32,200 nucleotides of DNA from Streptomyces lycii (GCF_009735685.1 NZ_WHPN01000425.1:1-32200); one strand, 5' to 3'. Counted from the stretch's first letter, positions 19,640 to 29,432 are shown. Translations and numbers: made by a program. The notes: a model not told the origin generated them from the sequence alone.

Positions 19640-19672
19640 TGCCGGTGTGCAGGGTGTGCCGGTGTGCAGGTG
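19640..19672. repeat. Short 16-17 bp tandem duplication
   Basis: TGCCGGTGTGCAGG followed by GTG or TG occurs twice in tandem (19640-19656 and 19657-19672) in the 142-base gap between two convergent genes. I see no other structure there. Confidence 0.6.
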
Positions 19673-19704
19673 TGTCCCTGTGCCGCGGCGACGTGCCGGG
19701 CGCG

Positions 19705-20109
19705 CTACGCCGGGGGACGGACGGTACGGGGCCCCGCGACCTCGGCGCCCGCCGCTGCGACCCGGCGCCGCAGCTCCCGGTCGGCGGTCACCACCAGGCA
19801 GCGGCGGCCCGCGCCGTCGGACTCGACCAGCTCCACGATCCGGTCGTCCCCGCTGCCCGCGGCGGGCTCGACCCGCACCCCGGGCACCGGCTCCACCCCG
19901 CGTGCCGCGCCCTCGACCACGAGCACCCATTCCAGCGGCGTCCCGGCGGCCCACGACGGCACCCCGGGCCCGTCCGGCAGCCCCTGCCGCGCGTAACCGG
20001 CGAGGCTGTCCCGCAGCCGCTCCGCGGCGCCCTTCCGGTCACGCCACCAGCCGTCGGGGACGGACCCCACGACATTGGCGGCGTCCACGACGATCAGCGC
20101 AGGTGTCAT
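19705..20109 (-). CDS. Small NYN-domain (PIN-like) protein
   Basis: This 134-residue protein begins TPALIVVDAANVVGS, the first strand and acidic motif (Asp9, Asn12) of the NYN/PIN-like nuclease fold. Further acidic residues lie in SGDDRIVELVE and in CLVVTADRELRRR near the end, where the family places its other metal ligands. Related proteins are often labelled NTP pyrophosphohydrolase-like, but the motifs fit a PIN-like RNase better. The ATG at 20107-20109 lies directly before the conserved first strand; an upstream extension would be low-complexity Arg/Gly/Pro. It is divergent from recQ, with 146 bases between the starts, and has only a weak G-rich ribosome site. RNA or DNA cleavage is inferred from the fold, not shown. 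Confidence 0.75.
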   Translation of the reverse strand: MTPALIVVDAANVVGSVPDGWWRDRKGAAERLRDSLAGYARQGLPDGPGVPSWAAGTPLEWVLVVEGAARGVEPVPGVRVEPAAGSGDDRIVELVESDGAGRRCLVVTADRELRRRVAAAGAEVAGPRTVRPPA

Positions 20110-20243
20110 GCCCCCAGTGTCCCCTCGCCGGTGCCGCGGCCCGGCGGGCGGCGTGCCGCGGCACGCGGCGCGTCCCCCACCGGGCCGCGGAGAAGCGGAA
20201 CCGGAGTTTTCCACAGGCCGTACGGCCCCCGGCGGCACTTCCG

Positions 20244-20249
20244 TAGACT
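20244..20249 (+). promoter_or_regulatory. Probable -10 of a leaderless recQ transcript
   Basis: TAGACT ends six bases before the recQ ATG, so transcription would start at or next to the start codon. There is no Shine-Dalgarno sequence upstream. This is a common arrangement in Streptomyces. Confidence 0.5.
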
Positions 20250-20255
20250 TCCCGG

Positions 20256-22127
<1,872 letters not shown>

Positions 22128-22146
22128 CCCGCACCGTACCCATCCC

Positions 22147-22742
22147 CACCCGGAGGCCACAGCAGGCTGCCGTGGGACCCAACCCGCGCCCCGGGGACCG
22201 GTGACGCACCGAAGCACGCGGCGGGCTGCCGTGCAACCACCCCGCCACCCCGGGACCGGTGTCGGACCGGAACGCGCGGCGGGCTGCCGTGGGTCCCGAC
22301 CCGGGGTACCGGGACCGGGTGACGTACCGGAGCACGCGGCGGGCTGCCGTAGTTCGCCACCCACGGACCCGAGGCCGTGGACGTACCGGAGCACGCGTCA
22401 CGCTGCCGTGCATCCACCCCCGCCGCCCCGGGACCGGTGTCGGACCGGAGCGCGCGGCGGGCTGCCGTGGTTCTCCACCCGCGACCCCAGAGGCTGCGGA
22501 CGTACCGGAGCACGCGGCACGCCGCCGTAGTCCGCCATCCACGGACCCGAGGCCGGGGACGGACCGGAGCACGCGTCACGCTGCCGTGCATCCACCCCCG
22601 CCACCCCGGGACCGGTGACGTACCGGAGTGCGCGGCGGGCTGCCGTAGTTCGCCACCCACGGACCCGAGGCCGTGGACGTACCGGAGCACGCGTCACGCC
22701 GCCGTAGTCCGCCATCCACGGACCCGAGGCCGGGGACGGACC
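22147..22742. repeat. Ten-copy tandem array of a 58-60 bp unit
   Basis: Ten head-to-tail units were aligned by hand on their GCTGCCGT (or GCCGCCGT) core, which starts at 22166, 22225, 22283, 22343, 22402, 22461, 22521, 22580, 22639 and 22698. Each unit has a constant half (GGAGCACGCGGCGGGCTGCC and small variants), a variable half of about 30 bases, and an end of the form GGACGTACC. The variable halves fall into a few types that recur: units 4 and 9, 5 and 8, and 7 and 10 are near-identical pairs. The most common step, 59, is not a multiple of three, so the array is not a protein repeat. Many variable halves contain a small dyad (for example CCACGG with CCGTGG). Confidence 0.9.
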
Positions 22743-22744
22743 GA

Positions 22745-22881
22745 GGGGCCGGGTCCGGAGGGAGGGGGGTTCTCCACGCTTACGTGTATTTGTGGCCGCC
22801 ACCACGGGCCCACCCCCCGATACCGGTCGACGCGGCCGTAAATATGCGGTGGAGGACCCCCCTCCCGGAGGGCCCGGCCCC
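22745..22881 (+). other. Very long imperfect hairpin beside the 59-bp array
   Basis: A 137-base palindromic segment folds into stacked stems. The outer stem is 22745-22753 with 22873-22881 (9 perfect pairs), followed by a short three-pair stem. The middle stem is 22760-22777 with 22849-22866 (18 pairs). After an asymmetric bulge comes the inner stem 22787-22799 with 22832-22844 (13 pairs) and a loop of about 32 bases. The three non-Watson-Crick positions in the middle and inner stems are all G.U when read as plus-strand RNA but A.C on the other strand. It begins three bases after the array ends. It is far larger than any terminator in this window. It could be a structured RNA, a miniature inverted-repeat element or a strong terminator. 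Confidence 0.75.
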
Positions 22882-23107
22882 GGCCCACCCCGCCACCAGG
22901 CCCCGGCACTCGGCCCACTCGGGTACCCGACCCGGCACCGAGTCCGGCACCCACGATCCCACCCGGGACCGCGCCTGGCCCCGCCAGGCCGCCCGCGTAC
23001 CCCACCCCGGACCGGCCCCGCACCCCGGCGCCCACCCCCGAACCAGGCCCACCCCCGGCACCCGGAGTCACCCCGCCCCCCGCCCCCCGCCCCGGCAAGC
23101 ACCAGAA

Positions 23108-23142
23108 GGGCCCGGCCTGTGCGGTGAACACAGACCGGGCCC
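23108..23142 (-). terminator. Terminator of the fadA-fadB operon
   Basis: The arms 23108-23121 and 23129-23142 (core GGGCCCGG/CCGGGCCC) form a 14-bp stem with a seven-base loop. One pair is C/A read on the plus strand but G.U on the minus strand, matching the direction of the genes. It lies 30 bases beyond the fadB stop. Between 22882 and 23107 I see only C-rich sequence. Confidence 0.8.
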
Positions 23143-23172
23143 AACAGGGGAAGCGGCGGAGCCGCGGAGCGG

Positions 23173-25311
23173 CTAGGCCGGCACGCTCGCGACGCCCGGA
23201 TCCAGGAACCGCTTGCCGTTCACCCGCTCCGACACACCCTCCCGGTCCAGGTACGGCGTGATGCCGCCCAGGTGGAAGGGCCAGCCGGCGCCGGTGATCA
23301 GGCAGAGGTCGATGTCGCGGGCCTCGGCGACGACCCCTTCCTCCAGCATGATCCCGATCTCCTGCGCGACCGCGTCCAGCACCCGGTCGCGGACCTGCTC
23401 CTCGGTGAGGACGGTGTCGCCCTGCTCCAGGAGGGCGGCGACCTCCGGGTCCAGCTTCGGCTCGGCCGAGCCGTCTGCGGAGTGGACGTAGAAGCCGCGC
23501 TTGCCGGCCTTGACGACGGCGGCCAGGTTCGGCGAGACCGTGAAGCGCTCCGGGAAGGCGCGGTTCAGCGTCTCGGAGACGTGCAGGCCGATGGCCGGGC
23601 CGACCAGCTCCAGCAGCACGAGCGGCGACATCGGCAGACCGAGCGGCTCGACGGCCTTCTCGGCCACGGGCACCGGGGTGCCCTCGTCGATGACGTTCTG
23701 GATCTCGCCCATGAAGCGGGTCAGGATGCGGTTGACGACGAACGCCGGGGCGTCCTTCACCAGCACCGCGGTCTTCTTCAGCTTCTTGGCGACGGCGAAG
23801 GCCGTGGCCAGCGCCGGGTCGTCGGTCCGCTCACCGCGGACGATCTCCAGCAGCGGGAGGACGGCGACCGGGTTGAAGAAGTGGAAGCCGACGACCCGCT
23901 CGGGGTGCTTCAGCTTCGACGCCATCTCGCTGACGGACAGCGAGGAGGTGTTGGTGGCGAGGATCGCGGTCTCCGGGACGACCGCCTCGACCTCGGCGAA
24001 CACCTGCTGCTTGACGCCCATCTCCTCGAAGACGGCCTCGATGACGAAGTCCGCGTCACCGAACGCCGCGGCCTTGTCGAGGGAACCGGTGACCAGGGCC
24101 TTGAGGCGGTTGGCCTTGTCCTGGTTGACGCGGCCCTTGAGGAGCAGCTTGTCGATCTCCTCGTGGACGTAGCCCACGCCCTTGTCGACGCGCGCCCGGT
24201 CGATGTCGGTCAGCACGACCGGCACCTCGAGGCGGCGGGCGAAGAGGAGCGCCAGCTGCGAGGCCATCAGCCCGGCGCCGACGACGCCGACCTTGGAGAC
24301 CGGGCGGGCCAGGTTCTTGTCCGGGGCGCCGGCGGGGCGCTTGGCGCGCTTCTGCACCAGGTTGAAGGCGTAGATGCCGCTGCGCAGCTCACCGCCCATG
24401 ATCAGGTCGGCCAGCGCGGAGTCCTCGGCGTCGAAGCCGGCGCGCAGGTCGCCGTCCTTGGCCTTGGCGATGATGTCCAGCGCGCGGTAGGCGGCGGGAG
24501 CGGCGCCGTGCACCTTGCCGTCGGCGACCGCCTTGCCGCGGGCCACCGCGGCGTCCCAGGCCTCGCCGCGGTCGATCTCGGGCCGGTCGACCTCGAGTTC
24601 GCCGTTCAGCACGGAGGCGGTCCAGATGAGCGACTGCTCCAGGAAGTCCGCGCCCTCGAAGATCGCGTCGGCGATGCCGAGCTCGTAGACCTGCTTGCCC
24701 TTGAGCTGCTTGTTCTGGTTGAGCGAGTTCTCGATGATCACCGAGATGGCGCGGTCGGCGCCGATGAGGTTCGGCAGCAGCACGCAGCCGCCCCAGCCGG
24801 GGACCAGTCCGAGGAAGACCTCGGGCAGCGAGAAGGCCGGGATCGCGGAGGAGACGGTGCGGTAGCGGCAGTGCAGCCCGATCTCGACGCCGCCGCCCAT
24901 GGCCGCGCCGTTGTAGTACGCGAAGGTCGGCACGGCGAGCGCGGAGAGCCGCTTGAAGACGTCGTGGCCGCCCTTGCCGATGGCGTGCGCGTCCTCGTGG
25001 CGCTTCAGCAGCTCGACGCCCTTGAGATCGGCGCCGACGGCGAAGATGAACGGCTTGCCGGTGACACCGACGCCGGTGATCGTGCCCTCGGCGGCCTCCT
25101 TCTCGACCTGGTCGATCGCGGCGTCGAGGTTCGCCAGCGACTGCGGGCCGATGGTGGTGGGCTTGGTGTGGTCCAGGCCGTTGTCCAGCGTGATGAGCGC
25201 GAAACGGCCCGCGCCCTGCGGGAGGTCGAGGTGGCGTACGTGCGCCTGCGTCACGACCTCGTCGGGGAACAGCTCGGCCGCTCCCTTGAGGAGTTCTGCG
25301 GTCGTGCTCAC
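23173..25311 (-). CDS. fadB: Multifunctional fatty-acid oxidation protein (enoyl-CoA hydratase / 3-hydroxyacyl-CoA dehydrogenase)
   Basis: This 712-residue protein carries out the hydration and NAD-dependent dehydrogenation steps of beta-oxidation. The N-terminal crotonase domain has the catalytic glutamates Glu143 (GGGVE) and Glu164 (PEVFLGLVPGWGG) and the oxyanion region GADLKG. The dehydrogenase domain begins VGVVGAGLMASQ (341-352), with the catalytic His477 in GFHFFNP. Note GLMASQ where many relatives have a final Gly (GTMG). A C-terminal helical domain with the repeat ending AGWPFHLGGITPYLD follows. GTG 25309-25311 overlaps the fadA stop by four bases (GTGA), with GGAGG six bases upstream, so the two are translationally coupled and probably form an alpha-beta complex with the thiolase. 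The gene is the last of the operon. Confidence 0.95.
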   Translation of the reverse strand: MSTTAELLKGAAELFPDEVVTQAHVRHLDLPQGAGRFALITLDNGLDHTKPTTIGPQSLANLDAAIDQVEKEAAEGTITGVGVTGKPFIFAVGADLKGVELLKRHEDAHAIGKGGHDVFKRLSALAVPTFAYYNGAAMGGGVEIGLHCRYRTVSSAIPAFSLPEVFLGLVPGWGGCVLLPNLIGADRAISVIIENSLNQNKQLKGKQVYELGIADAIFEGADFLEQSLIWTASVLNGELEVDRPEIDRGEAWDAAVARGKAVADGKVHGAAPAAYRALDIIAKAKDGDLRAGFDAEDSALADLIMGGELRSGIYAFNLVQKRAKRPAGAPDKNLARPVSKVGVVGAGLMASQLALLFARRLEVPVVLTDIDRARVDKGVGYVHEEIDKLLLKGRVNQDKANRLKALVTGSLDKAAAFGDADFVIEAVFEEMGVKQQVFAEVEAVVPETAILATNTSSLSVSEMASKLKHPERVVGFHFFNPVAVLPLLEIVRGERTDDPALATAFAVAKKLKKTAVLVKDAPAFVVNRILTRFMGEIQNVIDEGTPVPVAEKAVEPLGLPMSPLVLLELVGPAIGLHVSETLNRAFPERFTVSPNLAAVVKAGKRGFYVHSADGSAEPKLDPEVAALLEQGDTVLTEEQVRDRVLDAVAQEIGIMLEEGVVAEARDIDLCLITGAGWPFHLGGITPYLDREGVSERVNGKRFLDPGVASVPA

Positions 25312-26528
25312 TTGTTGCCTCCGTTGTGGTGCGGGTTCTCCCAGATCACGGTGCCGCCCATGCCGAAGCCGACGCACATCGTGGTGATGCCGTAACGGAC
25401 CTCCGGCTGGCGCTCGAACTGGTGCGCCAGCTGCGTCATCAGCCGGACACCGGAGGAGGCGAGGGGGTGGCCGAAGGCGATGGCGCCGCCGTACTGGTTG
25501 ACGCGCGGGTCGTCGTCCGCGATGCCGTAGTGGTCCAGCAGCGAGAGGACCTGCACCGCGAAGGCCTCGTTGATCTCGAACAGGCCGATGTCGTCGATCG
25601 ACAGTCCGGCCTTGGCGAGGGCCTTCTCGGTGGCCGGGACCGGGCCGATGCCCATGACCTCGGGCTCGACGCCCGCGAACGCGTACGACACCAGGCGCAT
25701 CTTGACCGGGAGGCCCAGCTCGCGCGCCACGTCCTCGGCGGCGATCAGCGAGGCGGTCGCGCCGTCGTTGAGGCCGGCGGCGTTGCCCGCGGTGACCCGG
25801 CCGTGCGGGCGGAACGGGGTCTTGAGGCCGGCCAGGTTCTCCAGCGTGGTGCCGGGGCGCATGGGCTCGTCGGCGGTGGCCAGGCCCCAGCCGGTCTCGC
25901 CGGCCTCCGGGTTGGTGCGGCGGACCGAGACCGGCACCAGGTCGGACTGGATGTGGCCGTTGGCGTACGCCTTGGCGGCCTTCTCCTGGCTGCGGACCGC
26001 GTACTCGTCGGCGCGTCGCTTGGTGATGTGCGGCAGCCGGTCGTGCAGGTTCTCGGCCGTCATGCCCATGAACATGGCGGACTGGTCGACCAGCTTCTCC
26101 GACACCAGGCGCGGGTTCGGGTCGACGCCCTCGCCCATCGGGTGGCGGCCCATGTGCTCGACGCCGCCCGCGAGGGCGATGTCGTACGCGCCGAGCGCCA
26201 CGCCGCCCGCGGTGGTCGTCACGGCGGTCATCGCGCCGGCGCACATGCGGTCGATGGAGTAGCCGGGCACGGTCTGCGGCAGCCCGGCGAGGATGCCAGC
26301 GGTGCGGCCGAGGGTCAGGCCCTGGTCGCCGATCTGGGTGGTGGCGGCGACGGCGACCTCGTCGATGCGCGCCGGGTCCAGGTCGGGGTTGCGGCGCAGC
26401 AGCTCACGGATGCACTTGACGACCAGGTCGTCGGCACGGGTCTCGTGGTAGATGCCCTTCGGGCCCGCCTTGCCGAACGGGGTGCGGACGCCGTCGACGA
26501 AGACGACGTCCCTAGCGGTACGAGGCAC
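25308..26528 (-). CDS. fadA: Acetyl-CoA acyltransferase (3-ketoacyl-CoA thiolase)
   Basis: This 406-residue thiolase cleaves 3-ketoacyl-CoA to acetyl-CoA and a shortened acyl-CoA, the last step of beta-oxidation. The catalytic residues are visible: nucleophile Cys96 in IDRMCAGAM, NEAFA, the His of GHPLASSG, and the second Cys in TMCVGFGMG. The motifs NAAGLNDGAT and GGVEHMGRHP are typical of the FadA/degradative group. GTG 26526-26528 is preceded by AGGAGGAG. It is the first gene of fadA-fadB. About 130 bases upstream lies a promoter with an overlapping dyad, fitting repression by a TetR-type acyl-CoA sensor, which I cannot identify. Confidence 0.95.
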   Translation of the reverse strand: MPRTARDVVFVDGVRTPFGKAGPKGIYHETRADDLVVKCIRELLRRNPDLDPARIDEVAVAATTQIGDQGLTLGRTAGILAGLPQTVPGYSIDRMCAGAMTAVTTTAGGVALGAYDIALAGGVEHMGRHPMGEGVDPNPRLVSEKLVDQSAMFMGMTAENLHDRLPHITKRRADEYAVRSQEKAAKAYANGHIQSDLVPVSVRRTNPEAGETGWGLATADEPMRPGTTLENLAGLKTPFRPHGRVTAGNAAGLNDGATASLIAAEDVARELGLPVKMRLVSYAFAGVEPEVMGIGPVPATEKALAKAGLSIDDIGLFEINEAFAVQVLSLLDHYGIADDDPRVNQYGGAIAFGHPLASSGVRLMTQLAHQFERQPEVRYGITTMCVGFGMGGTVIWENPHHNGGNK

Positions 26529-26656
26529 GTTGGCTCTCCTCCTGATGCGTAACGGGCACTGCGGGGCTGCCTGCGGCGAGGCCCGCCTGCGGCGGGGCCG
26601 CCCTCAGGGGCGGTACGCCCGCTGTCCGGCGGTGGCCGCGCGGCGGCTCTACCGCC

Positions 26657-26685
26657 ATGCTACTTGCGGGTAACCAGGCTGTGCA
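26657..26685 (-). promoter_or_regulatory. Candidate fadA promoter with overlapping dyad
   Basis: On the minus strand, TGCACA (26680-26685) and TAGCAT (26657-26662) lie 17 bases apart as -35 and -10 candidates. Between and over the -10 is the dyad GTTACCCGCAAGTAGC (26659-26674), of the form GTTAC-N6-GTAGC. Such TTAC/GTAA dyads are typical of TetR-type repressors of fatty-acid genes. The leader would be about 120 bases. Confidence 0.5.
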
Positions 26686-26689
26686 CCCC

Positions 26690-27400
26690 TGTCGGGCGGA
26701 GCGACAGGGATCACAGTTCCCGCGGCGCCCGGCGGCAGCGGTGCCACGGTACGGGGACCGGGTGCGGCGGCGCGGAGGACAGGGCCCGGGGGCCGCGGCG
26801 AGCCGGGCCCGGCGCCGGGGACGATCCGGGCGGACGCGCCGACGCACGCAGATCCGGGGCCGCCGCTCCGGAGTCCCTCGGTCCGGAGCCCCTCGGCGCG
26901 GGGCCTGCCGGTCCGGGGCCTGCCGGCGGTCCAGGTGGCGCCGACCCGGTGACCGCCGACCCGGTATCGGTCTCCGCCGGGCCCGGTGTCCGTCTCCGCC
27001 GGGCCGGGAACCGGCGGACCGGTGACGGAACCGGGCCGCCCCGGAACCGGCCGCCCAGCAGTCGGAACCGGCTGCGCCGTAACCGGCCGGCCCGTAAGCG
27101 GAACGGCCAAGCCGGACGGAACCGGCCGACCCGAACCCGGAACCGGCAGCCGACCCGAAACCGGAACCGGAACCGGCACCGAAACCGGAACCGGCAGCCG
27201 ACCCGAACCCGGAACCGGCAGCCGCCCCGGACCGGAACCGCTGCCCCGTAACCGGCCGCGGGGAGTCCGGCGCAGGGACCCGGTCCCTGTGCCCCGCGGA
27301 CCCCGGCGCAGGGGCCGCGCCCGGCGGGATCCACCTCACTCGTGCCGTGGCCCGCGACCACCGCACCCGGCCCCCGTAACCGTCCCCGCACTCGGCCCGC
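26690..27400. repeat. GC-rich low-complexity region with direct repeats
   Basis: This 710-base stretch between the fadA promoter and the RNase D gene holds no convincing gene. Several frames stay open, but they encode only Pro/Arg/Gly/Val runs and lack ribosome sites. It contains a perfect 27-bp direct repeat (27126-27152 and 27198-27224, core CCCGAACCCGGAACCGGCAG), runs of CCGGAA hexamers at 27130-27240, and a near-perfect duplication around GTCTCCGCCGGGCC at 26968-27006. Confidence 0.7.
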
Positions 27401-27406
27401 CGGCAG

Positions 27407-28693
27407 CTATTCGGCCGCCGGCTCGGCCGCAAGGGCCCCCGCCAGCAGCGGTGCCGTCAGCTCGACCTGCCAGGGGCGGGCCCCGTACGCGGTCAGGGCG
27501 GAGGCGACCGCCTCCGGACTCCGGTCCTCCGGCGGCTCCCAGCAGAGCCGCCGCACCGTGTCCGGGGTGATGAGGTTCTCCTGCGGCAGCCGCAGGCTCT
27601 CGGCGAGGGCGGTGACCGCCGCACGGGCGGCGGAGAGGCGGGCCGCCGCGGCCGGGTCCTTGTCGGCCCAGGAACGGGGCGGGGGCGGGCCGTTCAGCTG
27701 CTGGCCGGGCTGCGGCAGTTCGGCCTCGGGAAGCTCGCGCACCCGGTCGACGGCCGCCTGCCACTGCTCCAGCTGCTTGCGGCCCACGCGGTGCCCGAAG
27801 CCGGGCAGCGCGGCCAGTGCCTGGACGTTCTGCGGCATGGCGAGGGCGGCTTCGACGATGGCGGCGTCGCCCAGCACCTTGCCGGGCGAGACGTCCCGGC
27901 GCTGCGCGATCCGGTCCCGTACGGTCCACAGCTCCCGTACGACGCCCATCTGCCGGCGCCGGCGCACCTTGTGCATGCCGGAGGTGCGGCGCCAGGGGTC
28001 CTTGCGCGGCGGGGCCGGGGGAGCGGAGGCGATGGCGTCGAACTCCTGCCGGGCCCACTCCAGCTTGCCCTGCCGGTCCAGCTCGTCCTCCAGGGCGTCG
28101 CGCAGGTCGACGAGCAGTTCCACGTCGAGGGCGGCGTAGCGCAGCCACGGCTCGGGCAGCGGGCGGGAGGACCAGTCGACGGCGGAGTGGCCCTTCTCCA
28201 GGGCGTATCCGAGGACCTTCTCGACCATGGCGCCGAGCCCGACCCGGGCGAAGCCCGCGAGCCGGCCGGCCAGCTCGGTGTCGAACAGCCGTGTGGGCCG
28301 CATGCCTATCTCGCGCAGACAGGGAAGATCCTGGCTGGCGGCGTGCAGCACCCACTCGGCGTCGGCGACGGCGTCGCCGAGCGGGGAGAGGTCGGGGCAG
28401 CCGATGGGGTCGATCAGCGCGCTGCCGGCGCCCTCACGGCGCAGTTGTACGAGGTAGGCGCGCTGGCCGTAGCGGTATCCGGAGGCACGCTCGGCGTCCA
28501 CGGCCACGGGGCCGGTGCCGGCGGCGAAGGCGGCCACGACCTGCTCCAGTTCCTCGGGGGTCGCGGTCACCGGGGGGATGCCTTCGCGGGGGTCCAGCAA
28601 GGGAACCGGCGCGTCGTGGACGGGAGCGTCCGGGGGAGCGCCCCCGGGGATGCGCAGCGTGCGGTCTTCTGCGGTCTCTTGGGCGTCGGTCAC
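27407..28693 (-). CDS. RNase D-like 3'-5' exonuclease with HRDC domain
   Basis: This 428-residue protein has a DEDDy exonuclease domain: Asp66 and Glu68 in VAVDAER, Asp122 in HAASQDL, and Tyr186 with Asp190 in YAALDVE. An HRDC domain follows at about 225-305 (DRIAQRRDVSPGKVLGDA), then a C-terminal region found in actinobacterial homologues. RNase D enzymes trim the 3' ends of tRNA and other small RNAs; this role is inferred from the family. The first 45 residues are disordered and rich in Pro and Asp. GTG 28693 lies six bases after TACCCT, so the transcript is probably leaderless. The upstream palindrome at 28720-28753 separates it from the response regulator. Confidence 0.9.
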   Translation of the reverse strand: MTDAQETAEDRTLRIPGGAPPDAPVHDAPVPLLDPREGIPPVTATPEELEQVVAAFAAGTGPVAVDAERASGYRYGQRAYLVQLRREGAGSALIDPIGCPDLSPLGDAVADAEWVLHAASQDLPCLREIGMRPTRLFDTELAGRLAGFARVGLGAMVEKVLGYALEKGHSAVDWSSRPLPEPWLRYAALDVELLVDLRDALEDELDRQGKLEWARQEFDAIASAPPAPPRKDPWRRTSGMHKVRRRRQMGVVRELWTVRDRIAQRRDVSPGKVLGDAAIVEAALAMPQNVQALAALPGFGHRVGRKQLEQWQAAVDRVRELPEAELPQPGQQLNGPPPPRSWADKDPAAAARLSAARAAVTALAESLRLPQENLITPDTVRRLCWEPPEDRSPEAVASALTAYGARPWQVELTAPLLAGALAAEPAAE

Positions 28694-28699
28694 CGGTCA

Positions 28700-28705
28700 A
28701 GGGTA
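28700..28705 (-). promoter_or_regulatory. Possible -10 of a leaderless RNase D transcript
   Basis: Read on the minus strand, TACCCT ends six bases before the GTG start, the same spacing as for recQ and hemE. There is no ribosome site and no clear -35. Confidence 0.35.
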
Positions 28706-28719
28706 TCCATGTGAGGGAG

Positions 28720-28753
28720 CCGCCCGCCGACGGAACGTTCCGTCGGCGGGCGG
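28720..28753 (-). terminator. Perfect 34-bp palindrome after the response regulator gene
   Basis: CCGCCCGCCGACGGAAC (28720-28736) is followed directly by its exact reverse complement (28737-28753). It lies 16 bases beyond the response regulator stop and 27 bases before the RNase D start. As RNA it would fold with a minimal ACGT loop, a strong terminator shape. Confidence 0.8.
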
Positions 28754-28769
28754 AAGGGCTCGCGCAGGC

Positions 28770-29432
28770 TCAGTGGATGATCCCGGTACGGAGCGCGACG
28801 GCGACCATGCCGGCCCGGTCGCCGGTGCCCAACTTGCGGGCGATCCGCGCCAGGTGGCTCTTCACGGTCAGGGCCGAGAGGCCCATCGAGACGCCGATGG
28901 CCTTGTTGGACTGGCCCTCCGCCACCAGTCGCAGCACCTCCACCTCGCGGCCGGACAGCTCGCGGTAGCCGCCGGGGTGGCCGGGGGCGCCCGGCGGGCG
29001 CCGGTGCATGCGGGCCGCGGCGGCACCGACCGGGACGGAGCCCGGGCGGCCGGGGATGCCGAGGTTGGTGCGGGTCCCGGTGACGACGTAGCCCTTGACG
29101 CCGCCCGCGAGGGCGTTGCGCACCGCGCCGATGTCGTCGGCGGCGGAGAGGGCCAGGCCGTTGGGCCAGCCCGCGGCCCGGGTCTCGGACAGCAGGGTGA
29201 GGCCGGAGCCGTCGGGGAGGTGGACGTCCGCGACGCAGATGTCGCGGGGATTGGCGACCCGGGGCCGGGCCTCCGCGATGGACGACGCCTCGATGACGTC
29301 ACGCACTCCGAGCGCCCAGAGATGGCGGGTCACGGTGGAGCGCACGCGGGGGTCGGCGACGACGACCATGGCCGTCGGCTTGTTCGGGCGGTAGGCGACC
29401 AGGCTTGCGGGCTGCTCGAGAAGAACGGACAC
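28770..29432 (-). CDS. NarL/LuxR-type response regulator with atypical receiver
   Basis: This 220-residue protein has a receiver domain and a C-terminal LuxR helix-turn-helix (SGREVEVLRLVAEGQSNKAI, then SALTVKSHLARIARKLG). The receiver keeps the phosphorylation-type Asp69 (VADVHLPDG) and Lys113 (GGVKGYV). The usual acidic pair is reduced to one residue (VVVADP, Asp27), and the Thr/Ser position is Ser96, so phosphorylation may be weak or absent. The linker is long and rich in Pro and Gly. No histidine kinase gene is adjacent, so it is an orphan regulator. GTG 29430-29432 has AGGAGG four bases upstream. The promoter probably lies in the AT-rich patch at 29551-29620. Its targets are unknown. Confidence 0.88.
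   Translation of the reverse strand: MSVLLEQPASLVAYRPNKPTAMVVVADPRVRSTVTRHLWALGVRDVIEASSIAEARPRVANPRDICVADVHLPDGSGLTLLSETRAAGWPNGLALSAADDIGAVRNALAGGVKGYVVTGTRTNLGIPGRPGSVPVGAAAARMHRRPPGAPGHPGGYRELSGREVEVLRLVAEGQSNKAIGVSMGLSALTVKSHLARIARKLGTGDRAGMVAVALRTGIIH

Noticed and set aside
22147..22742. CRISPR array
   Set aside because: The repeats are regularly spaced, but the 'spacers' recur as a few shared types, repeat boundaries grade into them, and no cas genes are nearby.
22745..22881. Plain recQ terminator
   Set aside because: It lies over 600 bases after the recQ stop, is several times longer than other terminators here, and contains bulges and a large loop. It may still stop transcription, but that alone does not explain it.
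26649..27391. Pro/Val- and Arg/Phe-rich proteins between fadA and the RNase D gene
   Set aside because: They are translations of CCGGAA repeats in several frames at once, without ribosome sites, and one overlaps the fadA promoter.
28720..28753. Operator for the RNase D gene
   Set aside because: The exact 34-bp palindrome could bind a dimer, but its place 16 bases after a stop codon, GC-rich arms and hairpin potential fit a terminator better.
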